This document shows, piece after piece, positions 46,201 through 61,200 of a stretch of DNA of 64,000 bases. The translations under genes and the position numbers were made by a program. The stretch comes from Plutella xylostella (Eukaryota; Arthropoda; Insecta; Lepidoptera; Plutellidae), in contig NC_064008.1 in assembly GCF_932276165.1 (NCBI RefSeq), positions 6,515,001 to 6,579,000 on the forward strand. Direction: 5' to 3'. A model generated the notes under the pieces. That model worked only from the letters and a program-made list of their open reading frames with translations. It was not told where the DNA came from and did not search any database. Each line of letters starts with the position of its first letter. The first letter of the stretch is position 1.

Positions 46201-49200
46201 TGTGGGGACATCTCACACACGGCCATCCGACCCCAAGCTAGGCAGAACCTGTGTTATGGGTGTCGGACAGCTGATATATCTACACAAATACATAGATAGA
46301 TAGCACAATAGGTGTGTGCTGCCATTATAATTATGCTCATATTTTATTTTATACATTATTTTTAGCTATATTTGTTCCCTACGCGTGGAAATATAAGGAG
46401 AGAAAAATAACTTGGCTCTGGGAGTGTAATACAGCTACATCCAATTCTCAATGCAAGTAAGTCTCTTTGTCTCTTAGGCGAAAATAATTTCACAAACCTT
46501 AAGTCAACAGAACTAAAATAGTACTTATATAGTCACATACTCAATAAGAAATATAATACCCGATTTACACTCGCGCTCGTCTCGTGGCTCGGCTCCAGGC
46601 TCGCGCGAGTCGGCCAGTGGACGAGCTTGTGTTTACACACTCGCGGCGTTTTCATAGTCATTGCTCAGTGCCCTTTGACTCGTGCCCAAAAACCGCTCCG
46701 GACGCGAGCGCCGCGAGGTACGAGGCGAGAGACGAGGCGAGCCACGAGCCAGACGCTCGCCTCGCGACTCGTACGCGAATGTAAATGAGCTAATAAAGAT
46801 CGCGAATATAGATCTGAACTATTTGTACTAATCAGAGTAACTACTACAATTTGTAGTAATATTATGGAATTATGAGCGGTCTGCATTGATGCGGAAAGGC
46901 ACTTTTCATCGTGTCGCATTCTATTGTTCGTATAGAAATTCATACAAGACGTGCGTACACTTCATCGGCATTGCCGACGCCGCGCCGTTTCTCCATACAT
47001 TTGCAAAAATCCCATTGGTCCGACACGTACGATACCGATAGGTAGACGCTTACCTTTACAATTCATACGCTTTATTTCAGCTACATAAGGATGAGAATCC
47101 CTCAAATTATAAAGCAAGTGGAAGACAATGCATTTTTTGTCGCCAAACAAGTCATTACTGGGATTGTGATATTTATTTTCGTTAGTTCAAACTGATTTTG
47201 TACACTTATAATATTATTATTAAGTATTATTTATACAGTGTGTTAAGTTACTGTATGCTGAAAGGGAGACTCAATGGCTCAAACTATTATGCTCAAGGCC
47301 CGGCCCGGTAACCCCTTAGAGGGTTTACAAAATCAAACCATTTTCACTGAAACTCAAACCAATTTGGTTGCCAAACCCGTTCATGACTTTGGTTACCTCA
47401 GGAAAGTGTTTTTGTAGATGCCATATAGAGAGTTTACTTAGGCCTAATTTCACACCATTCGGTTAGGTTAAAAATACCTCGGTTTGGTTACATGATGGAC
47501 TGTTAAGGTTAGTGAGTGTCCCACCATGCTAAATCAAGGGGTTAACTCCCTAAATCGGTTGATTAACTTAATTGCTGCTGTGGGGTTCCGTTAAGACTTG
47601 GTTAAGACCGGGAACCAGGCAACGGGTTGTTGACTTTTGACACATCTGTCAAGAATTCAAGATGGAAAAATGAACAGAGCCTCTGATAAACAATATACGA
47701 ACTAGATGTTGTGTGACATAAAAAATGAAGCGAAATACTGTCTGTGTTTTATATACCGTCAAACCGAGATAAAAGTTTTAATTTAATGTCCTAACCTAAC
47801 TTGGAACCGCAATATAGAAACACAAATTAATGGCCCTACCTGGAAATCGAACCCGGGATCCCTGGGTGATGAAGCTGAGCTTCTACCCCTGGACCACAGA
47901 GGTAGATTCAAGAAGTTAAACCTAATGACTTAATGAGAACTATTGAATTAAGTGAAAAATCTTCTAACAAAATATTTTAAAAGAAGACCTTACTTAGGAA
48001 TTGAGGTGTTATTTGTTGAGTCCTTTCTTTTGCACTGACACTCCATCTAGTTCGTTGTATTGTTTTTCAAAGGGCATGGCGTAATGATATTATTTTCAAT
48101 GACGGATGTCAAAAAACAACCTCGATAGAAATAGTAACCATGGCAACCTCAAAACCAAAAAGATAGATAGATAGATAGAGTACTCTTTATTTGTACACCA
48201 ATAAATAGTTAACAATTTTACATAGACACTTAACTAGGGTACAAAAGGCGGTCTTATCGCTTATAGCGATCTCTTCCAGACAACCTTTGGGTGGATGAAC
48301 TAGGGATATACAAGGGGTACAGTGTACTTACTCAAGGAATATAGTTTAATTTAAGTTATTATTATCTAACTACACACTAAATATAGGCAAAAAATAAATA
48401 AAATAAAATACACACAAGTACATACACCAACTACATGTATTATATTACACAATTATATACAATATAGTACATATATAAATATATACACACACATACGTAC
48501 ATATACATACACATATATCATATACATATCATACATATTATACCTACATACATGATTAATAATACTTATTTAATGATCTGATAACAGCTAAACAGTTGAT
48601 TCAAGGTAGTGTTCCTTCACCATTCTCTTAAAGGTTTCCAGAGTTGGTGCTTGTCGGATTTTTGAAGGAAGATCATTCCACAAAGTGATAGCGCGAACCG
48701 TGTAAGAAGCACTGAAGAATTTAGTGGTATTAGGAGGGATATTAAGGCGGAGATTGTGGGTAGAGCGCAGTGTCAGGTTGTGAGATTCACAACGAAGCTA
48801 AAAGCGTTCTTTTAAGTAAGCGGGGTATGTTGGGTTAAAGAGTATGGAATATAAAAGTTTGGTTGTTTGAGGTTGTTTGACATCACAGAGACATAGACAC
48901 CAATTTCAATGAATATGACAGAATATTGAATGAAGTGTGAGTGAATGATTCACATAATGCTTGATTTATGAATGATCTGTTAGATTTTCGTCATGGGACT
49001 CATCCAATTAACAAGGGTATTAATCCTTAGACGAGTCGTCAGCAAATCCGTGATTTAGACTGTAACTAACAGAATCATGAGAAACCTCAAACAACCAAAC
49101 TTTTTGGTTTTGAGGTTGCCATGGTTACTATTTCTATCGAGGTTGTTTTTTGACATCCGTCATTGAAAATAATCATTACGCCGAAAAACAATACAACGAA

Positions 49201-52200
49201 CTAGATGGAGTGTCAGTGCAAAAAAAAGGACTCAACAAATAACACCTCAATTTCTAAGTAAGGTCTTATTTTAAAATATTTTGTTAGAAGATTTTTTAAC
49301 TTAATTCAATAGTTCTCAATAAGTCATTAGGTTTAACTTCTTGAATCTACCTCTGTGGTCTAGTGGTAGAAGCTCAGCTTCATCACCCAGGGATCCCGGG
49401 TTCGATTTCCAGGTAGAGCCATCAATTTGTGTTTCTATATTGCGGTTCCAAGTTAGGTAAGTCATTAACACGTTCGCTGCGTTCCGGGGACTTTCCCGCC
49501 CCGTACGATGACCATCAGTCGGTGCGGTAGTGAAAATGTAGTGTCTCCTCGCTGGTAGGTAGTATTTTTTACGTTTTTTGGTTGTACGAATGAGATGACT
49601 AGATAGTTGTGTTTCTTGCTTAAAATTGAATCAGTTGATATAGTATTCACTCAGCGGGTCTTATAAACCCCGTTTCGCACCAGGAAGCAAAAGTTATTTT
49701 CAAGTGCGTTACGGGGTCTATGAACCCCGTACACAGGATTACTAGCCCGTACGGGGTTTTGAGGTCGGTTGCGTAAGTGCGTTTATAAGTGCAAGACGGG
49801 ATATCGATAAAAAATAAATGTATAAGTTGCTATGAAATTTTGAGAATCTACGAGCAGTCGGGAAGCTCATAATAAAGTGAAAACACTGTGTCGTGAGTGC
49901 AACAAAGCATACTGTTTGAAGTACTATAATTTAAAACATTCAACTAATATACTTACGTCATTCCTACATCCTACCTAAGTCACCTATTATACCAATAAGA
50001 TATGTTTTTGTGTGTTGATTATAAATAAATATATTCTAAAATTTGTCGATAGTTTTATTCCCACCACTATAATTTTATCGATAAATAAATGATCTGTGCG
50101 TTACAGGGCTCTAAAAACCTCGCATCTGAAGTTTTCCAGTGCGTTACGGGGATAAAAGCATCCCGTACTTTAATTTTATTTATAAATTGATAAGTTTACC
50201 TCCTGTCAACGGACTGGAAAATTTTGTTGCTATAAAAAAACAAAAAAATATATTTTTGTCAATTTTACAGGTGTTTGAAGTGAATCGGGTATGCAGGGCG
50301 TTATTATCCCCGTGGTTTAGATTGAGAGTTTGGGCTGCCGCAGTGAACGTGTTAAATTAAAACTTTTATCTATGTTTGACAATATATAAAACCCAGACAG
50401 TATTTCGCTTCTTTTTTATGTCACACAACATCTAGTTCGTATATTGTTTATCAAAGGCTCTGTTCATTTTTCCATCTTGAATTCTTGACAGATGTGTCAA
50501 AGTCAACAACCCGTTGCCTGGTTGCCGGTCTTAACCAAGTCTTAGCGGAACCCCACAGCAGCAATTAAGTTTATCACCCGATCAAGGGAGTTAAACCCTT
50601 GATTTAGCATGATGGGACACTCACTAACTTTAACGGTCCATCATGTAACCAAACCGAGGTATTTTTAACCTAACCGAATGGTGTGAAATTAGGCCTTAGG
50701 TAAGTGGTTTTACAATAAAGCCAATTGTATGGAATAACCCGTTTAAAGGGTTTTTCGCGGGAAAGGGCTGTCAGATGTCTGGGCCCTGGTTATGATGCCT
50801 GTTGAACATAATATTTTGACTCATAAAATAAATGTCACTTGACTTTTTTTATTAGGTAAGAGGAGTAGTAATATTTTTAAGAATTTCGATGATATAAAAT
50901 TTAGAAACAAAAATGACAACATCATTTATAGTATTTTTGTTATTGTGTATAAATTGTTTTATATTTTCAGATGGGCCTTTTTATCGCTACATTATTTATG
51001 AATATTTGGATCTTCCGCTATGCTAGAGATGGTCTTATTTTTGGATGGATAAATATGATTTTTAAAGAACCAGATATACAAATAATACGATTGATGTTAA
51101 TGCTCTTCAATGGTATCATATTTGCAGCAATCAGTTGTGCTGCTGGAATAGTAAGTATAAAGCCCGTCACAGACTTAGCTATAATATATATTAATATGTT
51201 TATAGCTAGGCATATTACTACAAATATATTTTCTATACATTTTCGCAGTTACCGCACACTCAGCTATAATATATATTTCTGTGACGTCACCAAGCGATAC
51301 CGTAATGTACGTACATGCGAGCACTAGGACGACTATCAATTAATGAAGGCAAAATATATGTATATTTATCAGTGTGTGGTAGCTTGCTATAATATATATT
51401 ATAGTACGGGATATTAATGTATATTATAGTACGGTATATTAATATATATTATAGCTAAGTATGTGACGGGCTTAAAAAAGTACGTGATTTTTTTTCACGA
51501 ATTTCCAAATCTATTATTTAACTAAGAATGGTCAAACTTTTTCCACATAAGCCTGTCCCAAGAGATTTCTTGAGAGTTACGGGATAAACAAATTCATGTA
51601 TCTCTCGGAGATCATGTAGTAGGCCTAGAAACCTGCACATCTAGATTTATAAATGTGTAGGTACCCTAAATGCATTGCACTCATTCCACTCGTACTTCTC
51701 CATCGAAAAGCGACTCTGACCACTGACTTCCCCCTCAGGGATTACAATCGTTAGCATGCCAATTTTTCCATAGTCGGTTAGAGCATAACCAGGGAGTAGT
51801 GGTTGACTTTTGACACATCTGTCATGAATTTTATATGTTTAATTTATAAATCAATACCTGTCGGTTAGATAACCGACTATGGAGAATTGCACAAAGCAAA
51901 TACACAGCAGAGCTGTTGTAAGCAACCTAGCCGTGGTGCCTCCAAGTTCGATCTGACGTCACACGGTCTGTAGTTCAGTTACTCCACGCTTGGGGTGCTG
52001 ACATCCGTGAGTGACAGGTCCCGAGCTTGAGCGGTACTATTGAGTCTTGAAATGATTTTATTTTACGTGTTTCTCGATCAAAATGAAGTTTTTACATTAT
52101 TGTATGTAAGAGTGATAATAGAAGATTTGTGGACGGAATCAAAGTATCTTTTCACGCGTACTAGTAATATTTTAAATTATATTTTATTTTACTTCTAGAA

Positions 52201-55200
52201 CATTCTAAATTGCTGGAAGCGCCATTTAGTGTCAAATAGAAGTACTAGTCAGGGACGTACTCAGGCCGGATAAAAAATAAATAGGGGGCGTCATTTTTAA
52301 TATGAATTAAAGACGTAGTTTTTTTAGATTTCCTAAAATTCCTAACGACACTGCATTGAAGCAGCAATTAATTAAATTTAAGTCACAGACTGGGTCCAAC
52401 AAAATACAGCAAAGTATGTTCTCTAAATTTTAATGCAGAAGACATACTAAACACAAAAAAAGGTTTGAAAAAAATAAGTGAAGGCGCTTTCCCTAACATT
52501 TCATCACAAGAACAGCTAACTTAAATTAATTACTAAAACCATTGATGTAGAAAAAAAGGTGGAAGGAATCTCGCTAAGTAAACACTGAGGCACAACAATG
52601 GCGGCGACATGAGAGTGTGGGTGCGGCGTGATTATGATTATCAGCCATAAATGAGGATTGGTTGCAGACACTAAATGCACGTATATTATCCAAGAACAGC
52701 CACCTTTATGTAATCATATCACACACCCCTCCAAACCAATTATAGAGGAATATATAAATATTAGATGCAGGCATATTATTGCTACTTCCAAACACAACAG
52801 AGTCAAAAAGTGATAGCATTTTAATGAGACTCTTTTACAGGTGATTAATATTATACCTGACATTAATCACCTGAAAAGAAAAGAAAACGATTCTGCTAGC
52901 GCAACGTGCTTTGGAGAGCACGTTGAGCTGTCGGTCCCGATCGCCATCGGTGTTTTGGTCCATACTCACATACGGTATTACTCAATCGAGCTAAACTGTC
53001 GGGTAAAAACCATGGCATGGACTTTCGTTCACACATTCAGCTTTGATTTGTCGAGTAGGGCGCGTCGTTTAGTATTCACATACATATTTCGAGCGGCTTC
53101 GAGTAGGTTCGAAGAAAATTTCTTTCATTTAATTCCATCGAGCCGGCTCGGCGCGAGCCTTCGAGCTGTGAGTTTTTACTGTTAAGTAGGTAGGTAACTA
53201 TTTAATAAATATATTAAATATGTTCTAATTAATTTAGATTTTTCCTGTTTCACTTTCCCCATACTGTATTTAATTTACCTGACCATTTAAACCCCCCATT
53301 TTATATTATGTCTTTGTCCGTCCCAGTCTACCAGTTCGCAATGACAAATTAATTTCAAATACATTACGTCATTTATAGTCTTCTTTGGCCTTCAGATATC
53401 ATATGAGCTACGCAATGTATAACTACCGAGGCTACTTTTTCTACTCGAACTTAGCGTCCGGCACCCGCGCACCTCAGCCTTCAACCCCGATTAGTGGCTT
53501 CATCTCATCCTATATAGAAAACGAAATATGGCAGCTCTACTATGTATTTGCTTTGTGAGAAATTGGCACTAAATATACAGGGTGTCCCATAAGTGGCACG
53601 TCACAGTGACACTGGAGGTAAGTAAGCCTAAGAGGCACCTAATAGACCTAACATGCCTCCAGTAAAAGACGTGGTACTTATGGGGCACCATGTATATTAT
53701 GTATTTTATATAATATTTTTTGACGACCGAATGGCGTAATGGTTATTGGCCTGACTACTGAGCCGATGGTCCCGGGTTCGATTCCCGGCTGGGGCAGATA
53801 TTTGTTTAAACACAGATATTTGTTCTCGGGTCTTGGATGTGCCCGTAAAATGGCAATAGGCCCGCCCCCTATTACATTGGGACTAACATAACACTCTGGC
53901 GAAAAGTGGGTGCAGCAATGCACCTCTGCCTACCCCGCAAGGGAGTACACTAGTACAAGGCGTGAGTGCGTGTTTTTTTTGTGTGTTTTTTTTTATATAA
54001 TATTTTTTCTTCCCTATCTCCAGCTAGTGAAACACATTGTATATCTTCTAACGCATCTGGAGAAACACACTCTGTTTATGCACTACGAGCGGCATATCGT
54101 AGTGAGATACACGTTCATCACTCTGATCACTAGTCTGGGCTACCTTGTCTACCAGGCGTACTTCCATGTATGTATTTTTAAACGTTGAAATATTTACTTA
54201 CTATGTTAATATTGTTAGGATTCTATTAAATTAGAATCATGAAGCCATGCGCAATTTATGCTTGAGAACAAGATGCCGGTGAACGTCAAAAATCGCCCAC
54301 ACCATAGACATCTTTCTTCTGTTCTGTGTTTTGTTCCTCCAAATAAGAATGTAGGCCACATAGGGTATTATGATAAATTTCTTCTAACAGTATATATTGG
54401 AAACTACCTTCCTAACTTAACTACCTCTTTGTAAACTGCCTTACAGTAATAGGGAATGTGCAAGTGGTTCAAATAAAGGTCAAATATATATCCTAACTAA
54501 TATTATAAATGCGAAAGTAACTGTGTCTGTCTGTTACTCTTTCACGCCAAAACTACTGAACGGATTTGAATAAAATTTCGTATACATATGGCTACTTTTT
54601 ATCCCGGAATTCCCACGGGAAAACTTTTTAAGGCGAAGCGAAGCGCGCGGGAATAGCTATTATTTATAATAAACTTTGTTATTTCATAACTACGACTCCA
54701 TCAATATTTTTGATTATAATTTATTTTTGAACAAGTAAATGAAGTTGAAAAGTACAAAAAAACTTAACGGTAAATTCTAACTTCAGAGAAACGTCACCCA
54801 TTTTCTTAGGGCGGATGTGACGTCAAAATTCTTTATACAGGGTGTTGCAAAATTGGTATACTAAGCCGAAACCTACATGTGCAACATGGTATATCTAAGC
54901 CTGAAACTGAAATGAGAATTTAAAAATTCGCGAAAAAAAAAAAACATTTTCCATATAAACTTTGTTGGTCACGTGACTTTTTACTCAGGAAAATATTTTT
55001 TTTTTTCTCTAATTTTCAAATTCTGATTTCAGTTTCGGGCTTAGATATACCATGCTGCACATGTAGGTTTCGGCTTAGTATACCAATTTTGCAACACCCT
55101 GTAGGTATATCAATCTGAGAATAATAACTTCTTTGGATTTACGGCGGAAGTTAAATAAATGTCAAGTGTAAACAAAGAAATGTTAATGTCACCCAGTGTT

Positions 55201-58200
55201 TGTGATGCTCGTTGTGATCAGATACGATGGATCACATAAAAATTCTTCCAATAGATCCTAGCCTCCTATAACCTCTCCACTTCCTGTTTGATATGCTTGT
55301 TTGTTTGGAAAGTTTAGGACTTTTTATATTTTTTGTTGGTAGTGTATGGGCTGCCACTTGTTGTTCTATTGTAATGAGGCGTAAACAGCCATTCGCTAGT
55401 CAACGAGCCACTCAAATATGCTCCATATTGCAACACAATAAAATTAAATTAGTATTGTAAGTATTATGACATGAACATGACACAAGTTGCTCTTTCTACT
55501 TTTAGGTTATAATGGCAGTCGTTAGTATATTTCAAAAGTTGTTATTTTTTTCTAAATTCAGTTATGGAAGAATTCTCGTAATCAGAAGAACTGGACACAT
55601 TAAATTTATTACGCAGTATGAACGAGTAAACTGTGGCCACCTGCGGAAAAGGACAGCAGAGACTATTGAAAAGTCGAGAGCCGTGTGCCCAAATATTAGG
55701 GAATATGCATTGTTGGATAAATATATTTAATAAAATAAATATTATATAGGTTTTTGCTCACGTGAAGGTTCAAGGTCCAAAGCTCGGCGTGGAGGGCCCT
55801 CCCGATGCTTGAGTAATCCGTTTTAATCTTGAGGTTCTCACACAAAAAATCACATGTCCACTTATAATCGTATACACAAATATAATGCCTAATAGTAGCT
55901 GGTAATATTTAACCGAAAATACAAATATTGCGAATATCGAGACCGCGCCGAAATACAAGAGCAGATAACCCGACGAGAGGCTGCCAACGACTGAGTAGAC
56001 TGTCAAAAATAAAAGAACCTACCCACATACAAATATAAGAACCTACCCACATACAATTATTAAAGTGTTCGTCGGTACCGAACATTCTCCCGCCTAAGCA
56101 GTAACCGCTGCTTAAAAATAAATAAGTATACAAGTATATACGTACAACCGATTTTTTTTTTGTAATTAGTCTAAAGGCAGTCTAGATAGCCTACCTATTG
56201 CCCGCTTGAGCGTTGCTCCATTTGCAACCCGAATATCCGCTAATCTGACCACACCATCCGATCCTGGGTAGAGTTTAATTATCCGACCACGATTCCACTG
56301 AAGAGGAGGGACGTTGTCCTCTTTCAGCAGAACTAAATCACCTTCCTTAGGAGGAGAGGTGGAGTCCGTCCATTTGACCCGCTGTTGCAAAGTGTGAAGA
56401 TATTCTAAGTGCCACCGATGCCAAAAACTTTGTGAAATTTGCTGTAACAGCTGAAACCGACTTAATCTATTCATCTTCACATCTTGCAACGGATACTCCG
56501 GTAGAGCATCCAGCGGATGACCGATAAGAAAATGACCAGGGGTCAATACCTCCAGATCATGAGGGCTTGAGGAGATGGGACACAAAGTTCTAGAGTTCAG
56601 TACGGCCTCAATTTTGCAGAAAACCGTGCTAAGTTCCTCAAAAGTTAATTTTGTTTCCCCTATGCACCGTTTTAAATGAGTTTTCGCCAATTTAACCGCA
56701 GCCTCAAACAAACCACCCCATGATGGACAAGCTGGAGGATCAAAAATCCAAGTAATACCGCGCTTGGACATATTATGACCGATATAATTTTGATTTTGTT
56801 CCAAAAAACGATAAACTTCCCTTAAATAATTATCAGCACCCTTATAATTAGTGCCACAGTCCGACCGAATAAGGGAGGGCAAGCCGCGCCTTGACACAAG
56901 CCGAGACAAGGCGGCAATAAAAGCCTCAGTAGATAGTTCCGAAACCAACTCCAGGTGAACCGATTTTGTGGCCAGACACACGAACACGCATAAGTATGCT
57001 TTGGTGATTTTCGGATTCCGTAACTTATGTGTTTTGACCTGGAAAGGTCCAGCAAAATCCGTACCGATACCTTGAAAAGGTCTAGCCGAAGTAACGCGAT
57101 CACGAGGCAAATTACCCATCAATGGCTGAGTCGTCAGGCCTTTCAATTTGTAACATTGAATGCACTTAAAAGTGACATTCCTGACAGCTCTCCTAGCTGA
57201 AAGTACCCAAAAATTCCGTTGTAATATAGCCGTAAGAGCATTTGGTCCCGCATGACAATTTTTCAAATGCAAATCCAAAATTAAAAGTTTTACGAAATGT
57301 CCCGATTTTGGCAGAAGCAAGGGATGTTTTGCTTCTAATCCGATCTCCGCATTTTGGAGCCGACCGCCAACGCGCAACAGTCCACGAGAGTCTACGAATG
57401 GAGTAAGACTCCTTAAATTGCCTCTGATCTGCTCGCCGTTACCTAGAGCTTCAATTTCCGAACCGAAATGTTTCTTTTGAATCAAACTGACCCAACAAAG
57501 TAAGGATTCTTTCCTTTCTGTCACCGTTAAACATTGCTTGGAAATCCGATTATTTTTATTTTTACAATTATGAATAAATCTCCGAATCCAACCTGTAGCC
57601 GATATTTTAATATGTTGAATTAGCCCGCGAGCCTCACCAGAAATGCATGACATTAAATAAGCTAGTTTCTGTGAGGGTGACAAATCCGTACGATTATCTA
57701 CCAAGCTGTCAAATAAATTATTAAATCCGACCCATTGATCCAAATCACCCGTAAAAATAGGTAACTGCAGGGTAGGTAATCTCGACACCAAAGCCTCTGA
57801 GTCGAACCTGTGTCCGTCTGACCGCGGCTCCGACTCGTCCGTGGAACCGCTCGTGCTCCGGCGTTGTTTTAATTTTTCATACATTAATTTGTCAAAAGCT
57901 TCTAATGCCCTCACATACTCCTTACGTGCCGCTTCTAAAATTTGATTTTCCGAATTATTTTCCGGGTCCGCGAGTTCAATTATTCGTTGATATGAAGCTT
58001 CTAAACTCGTAAATTCTGTATTAACCGTTAACAGTCGAACAGAGACACGGTTGACATGTTCAGGTCGATCCAGTAAGTCAGCACTGTCAATAAGCCATTG
58101 AAGTTTTACTTTAAATACCGAAAACGATGCTCTCAAAGCCATATTACAATCTTAAACAATAAGCAACGCAACAATACCGAACTCGATGGTCGGTTATGAA

Positions 58201-61200
58201 TATCACCTCACTTTATAACGTCAATATTTACTAACTCCTGAAATTTATTCAAATAAAACTTTATCCCGTATTATAAGTATAATATTTACTATGAAATTAA
58301 CCAGTTATCTTTAATCAAAAAGCTATAGTTACTAAGAAATCGAAGTTACAAAGTGACTAAACCAACCGCCATTTAAATTCACAATAATATTAACTACACT
58401 TCAATATTACAGTCGTAAATTATTCAACATAAAGTAACTAGGTACTTTCTCAGGTCGAATCACCAAATCACCGACCAAATCTCACCACAGCAATACTGCA
58501 CGATTAGTTAATAAATAGGTAAGTATGTTTAACTTAAAAGATAAATGATTCGACGCCCATAGCGAGCTGAGACAATATGGTAATTACTAACGTGAGACGT
58601 AATTGTACCTACCGAATATCTGAGTTACAATAATAATCAAATTATAGCCGTAAAGTTAAGTAGTTAGCTACCGTAGCTACCATAGTACCTACCGTACGAA
58701 AACCAACACAAATATAAGTATTGACCGAACCGAAATAAATATACCTATACTTAGTACAATAGAAACTGTATTCCGAAAGTAAAATTATTACGTAAACAAT
58801 ATGCAATGAAGCTAACCGAATTGATAACGCCGCCCTGGAGGGTGATTCGTGTCACAAAAAACAACTTCGTTTTCATCTCGTTTTCAGATTTTTACGAACG
58901 AGCTATGAAATTGCGATTCACATGGCACTAAAAACAAGCTACATAGTAAGATCGTTTCGAGATCGCAAAATGAATGAACGGAATGGAGAATGACGCGATT
59001 CATGTCATTTTTGTTGAACTTTTTGATATCGCTTATCTGTCATATTTTGACGTTTTAGCGATTTTAAACTTGCGAAGAAAAGGGTGAAATTGTTAGATCG
59101 TTTTCAGAAAATACTGCTAAAAGTGAAATTGACCTTGTACGCATCTCTCCAAGATCTTCAAGCCATTTTTCAGCCGGACAGCCGTCCCTACGAGATACGT
59201 TTCCATCTTTACCGAATTCGTAATTTTCCTTTATAGTAAGCTTGTATTAGTGATATTTATTTGATTGGTGTGGGTTTTGGCCTGAGGCCCTCGCAGAATG
59301 AGGAAGAATATTTTAACCGAAAGCATACACATTCCCTCAGTGTGCAAATTGTAAGTTAATGAATTAAACACATTGTAATGCATGTATATTTTATTTATTG
59401 ATAGAACTAATAAATTCTATGAATTATCACAAATACTTAAAAAAATATAGGTAGTAATTAGGTCCCTTTACCACTTAATAAAGCTACAGATAATGGCAAT
59501 CAAAGATTAAAGTCTTATTATTTTTCTCATATTCTCTCCTATAGGTTGGCTGGTACAAAATGCTTTTAGCCTTTTGTATAAGTAATTATTAATACTTATA
59601 TATACAATATTTTGTTAACAATTATTAAACTATTATTGTATATAGGAACTTAGGTAATCAGTAATCACAGGTGCTCCTCTGTTTGAATTGACGCATGAAG
59701 AAGAGGAAGAAGAGAGGCGTGAGGTCATTGAAGGCTAGGCGCATGCGCAGGGACGGGATCCTCCCGCGCAGCAGCCGCAGCAGCGCCGCGCTGACCGCGC
59801 GCTCCACGCCGGTCGCGGAGCCAGAGCTTCACTGGTCGCGCAACTGCGTCGCCGCTAAAATCTGTGGATTTTCAATTTATAGTTAAAACATATACCTACA
59901 AAAATATTTTGTACTTATTCCGATATAAATTATGTCACTCTCACTCTCACTCTCGATGGCTCGTTGACCCGAAGTGGATCTTGGCCTCCGCTACCAAAAG
60001 ACGCCACTTCTCTCTGTTCTGCGCAAGTTCTCGCCAGTTGTCCGCTTTGAGCTCGCGCAGATCCTTCTCCACCTCATCTCTCCAGCGATACTTGGGGCGA
60101 CCGACTGGCCTACGCCCAACGGGTCGCGCTTCGTATGCCATCCTAGCCACCCGATCCTCTCCCATTCTTTCTACGTGCATACGTATTATTTTACTTTAAG
60201 TCTGGTCTTGATTGTTCCTTTCATTAGCCTAGAAAAGACAAAATGAAAAGTTCAGTATGATATTGTTCTAAAAAATTACAGACAGATACTAAACAAAACT
60301 AGGCTGTAACATAAATATTCAACACCAGTTTTCCTAAGACATTATTGGGGTAACAATGAAGTTAAATTCTATTCTATTATTTAGCCAAACATTTAGGAAT
60401 AACCTACCTTTTTCCATATGAGGAACCCTTCCTCAAGAAGCCTCTCATTGACTGCAGCCTGTCTCTTCATTACTTCAGCTAATCAGCTATCATTGTGAGG
60501 GCTGAAGCCGTGGCCCTCTCACAACGCAGTTGCTCCTTCTGCTACTCAAGCACATCGGCTGCTGCTTGTGTTTCTAAAACAATTCAAAACAGAAATTGGA
60601 TACATCGTAAATTACAATACCTTCTTGACTACAACCGGTAACATTTATATTTAAAAAAAAATTGGTTAATACATTGATACTTACATGTCTCAGTCGTATT
60701 TCTCTAAGTAAGTTAAACTTCCTTTCTTCTTATTTTCCAAAAAAACTACGTTGACACGAAAATGAGCAAAGAAAATCAATGTTTTTATGGAGAAAACATG
60801 GCGGCTGTCAAAAGTGCCACAGGTTATGAATTTCTTCAACTTTGAATTAAAAAGCTGTTTCTTGATACTTGCTATCGACACTAATTCGAACAAAATATAT
60901 TGTAGGAACAAAATTATTTAAAACAATTAGTGGTAATATTTATAATTTTTGCATGGCAATTAAAAAAAATATAGTTTCATTCATTTCACTCAAGCCATCC
61001 AAATACGAACTAGCGATATGAAAACGAGATCAAAGTATGTGTGCTATGAATCGCGTTTTTAAACATTGCGGATTTCATCTCGTAACTCGTTCGTATCGCT
61101 TTACAAATATTTCGGTTGAGATGTGAATCGCGCCCCTGAGCTAACCTCAAAAACTTACGTAACACGAAAACCTAATAATATAGCCGTATTAAAACCACGC

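Larger units (their letters stand above)
47438..50698. mobile_element. Giant foldback element with about 730-bp arms
   Basis: The left arm 47438-48165 and right arm 49094-50698 are inverse copies (both carry GGCCTAATTTCACACCATTC at their outer ends). Each arm holds the same SINE-B head at the same place. The right arm is longer because a TTAA-flanked element lies at 49469-50351. The centre holds a LINE 3' end. No transposase seen. Intron 10 of paralogue B. Confidence 0.85.

Noticed and set aside
55512..55730. 72-codon frame before the Bel/Pao 3' LTR, considered as an extra exon of paralogue B
   Set aside because: Exons 12 and 13 already join in phase 0, it runs into the LTR, and it has no anoctamin match. 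Probably part of the split foldback.
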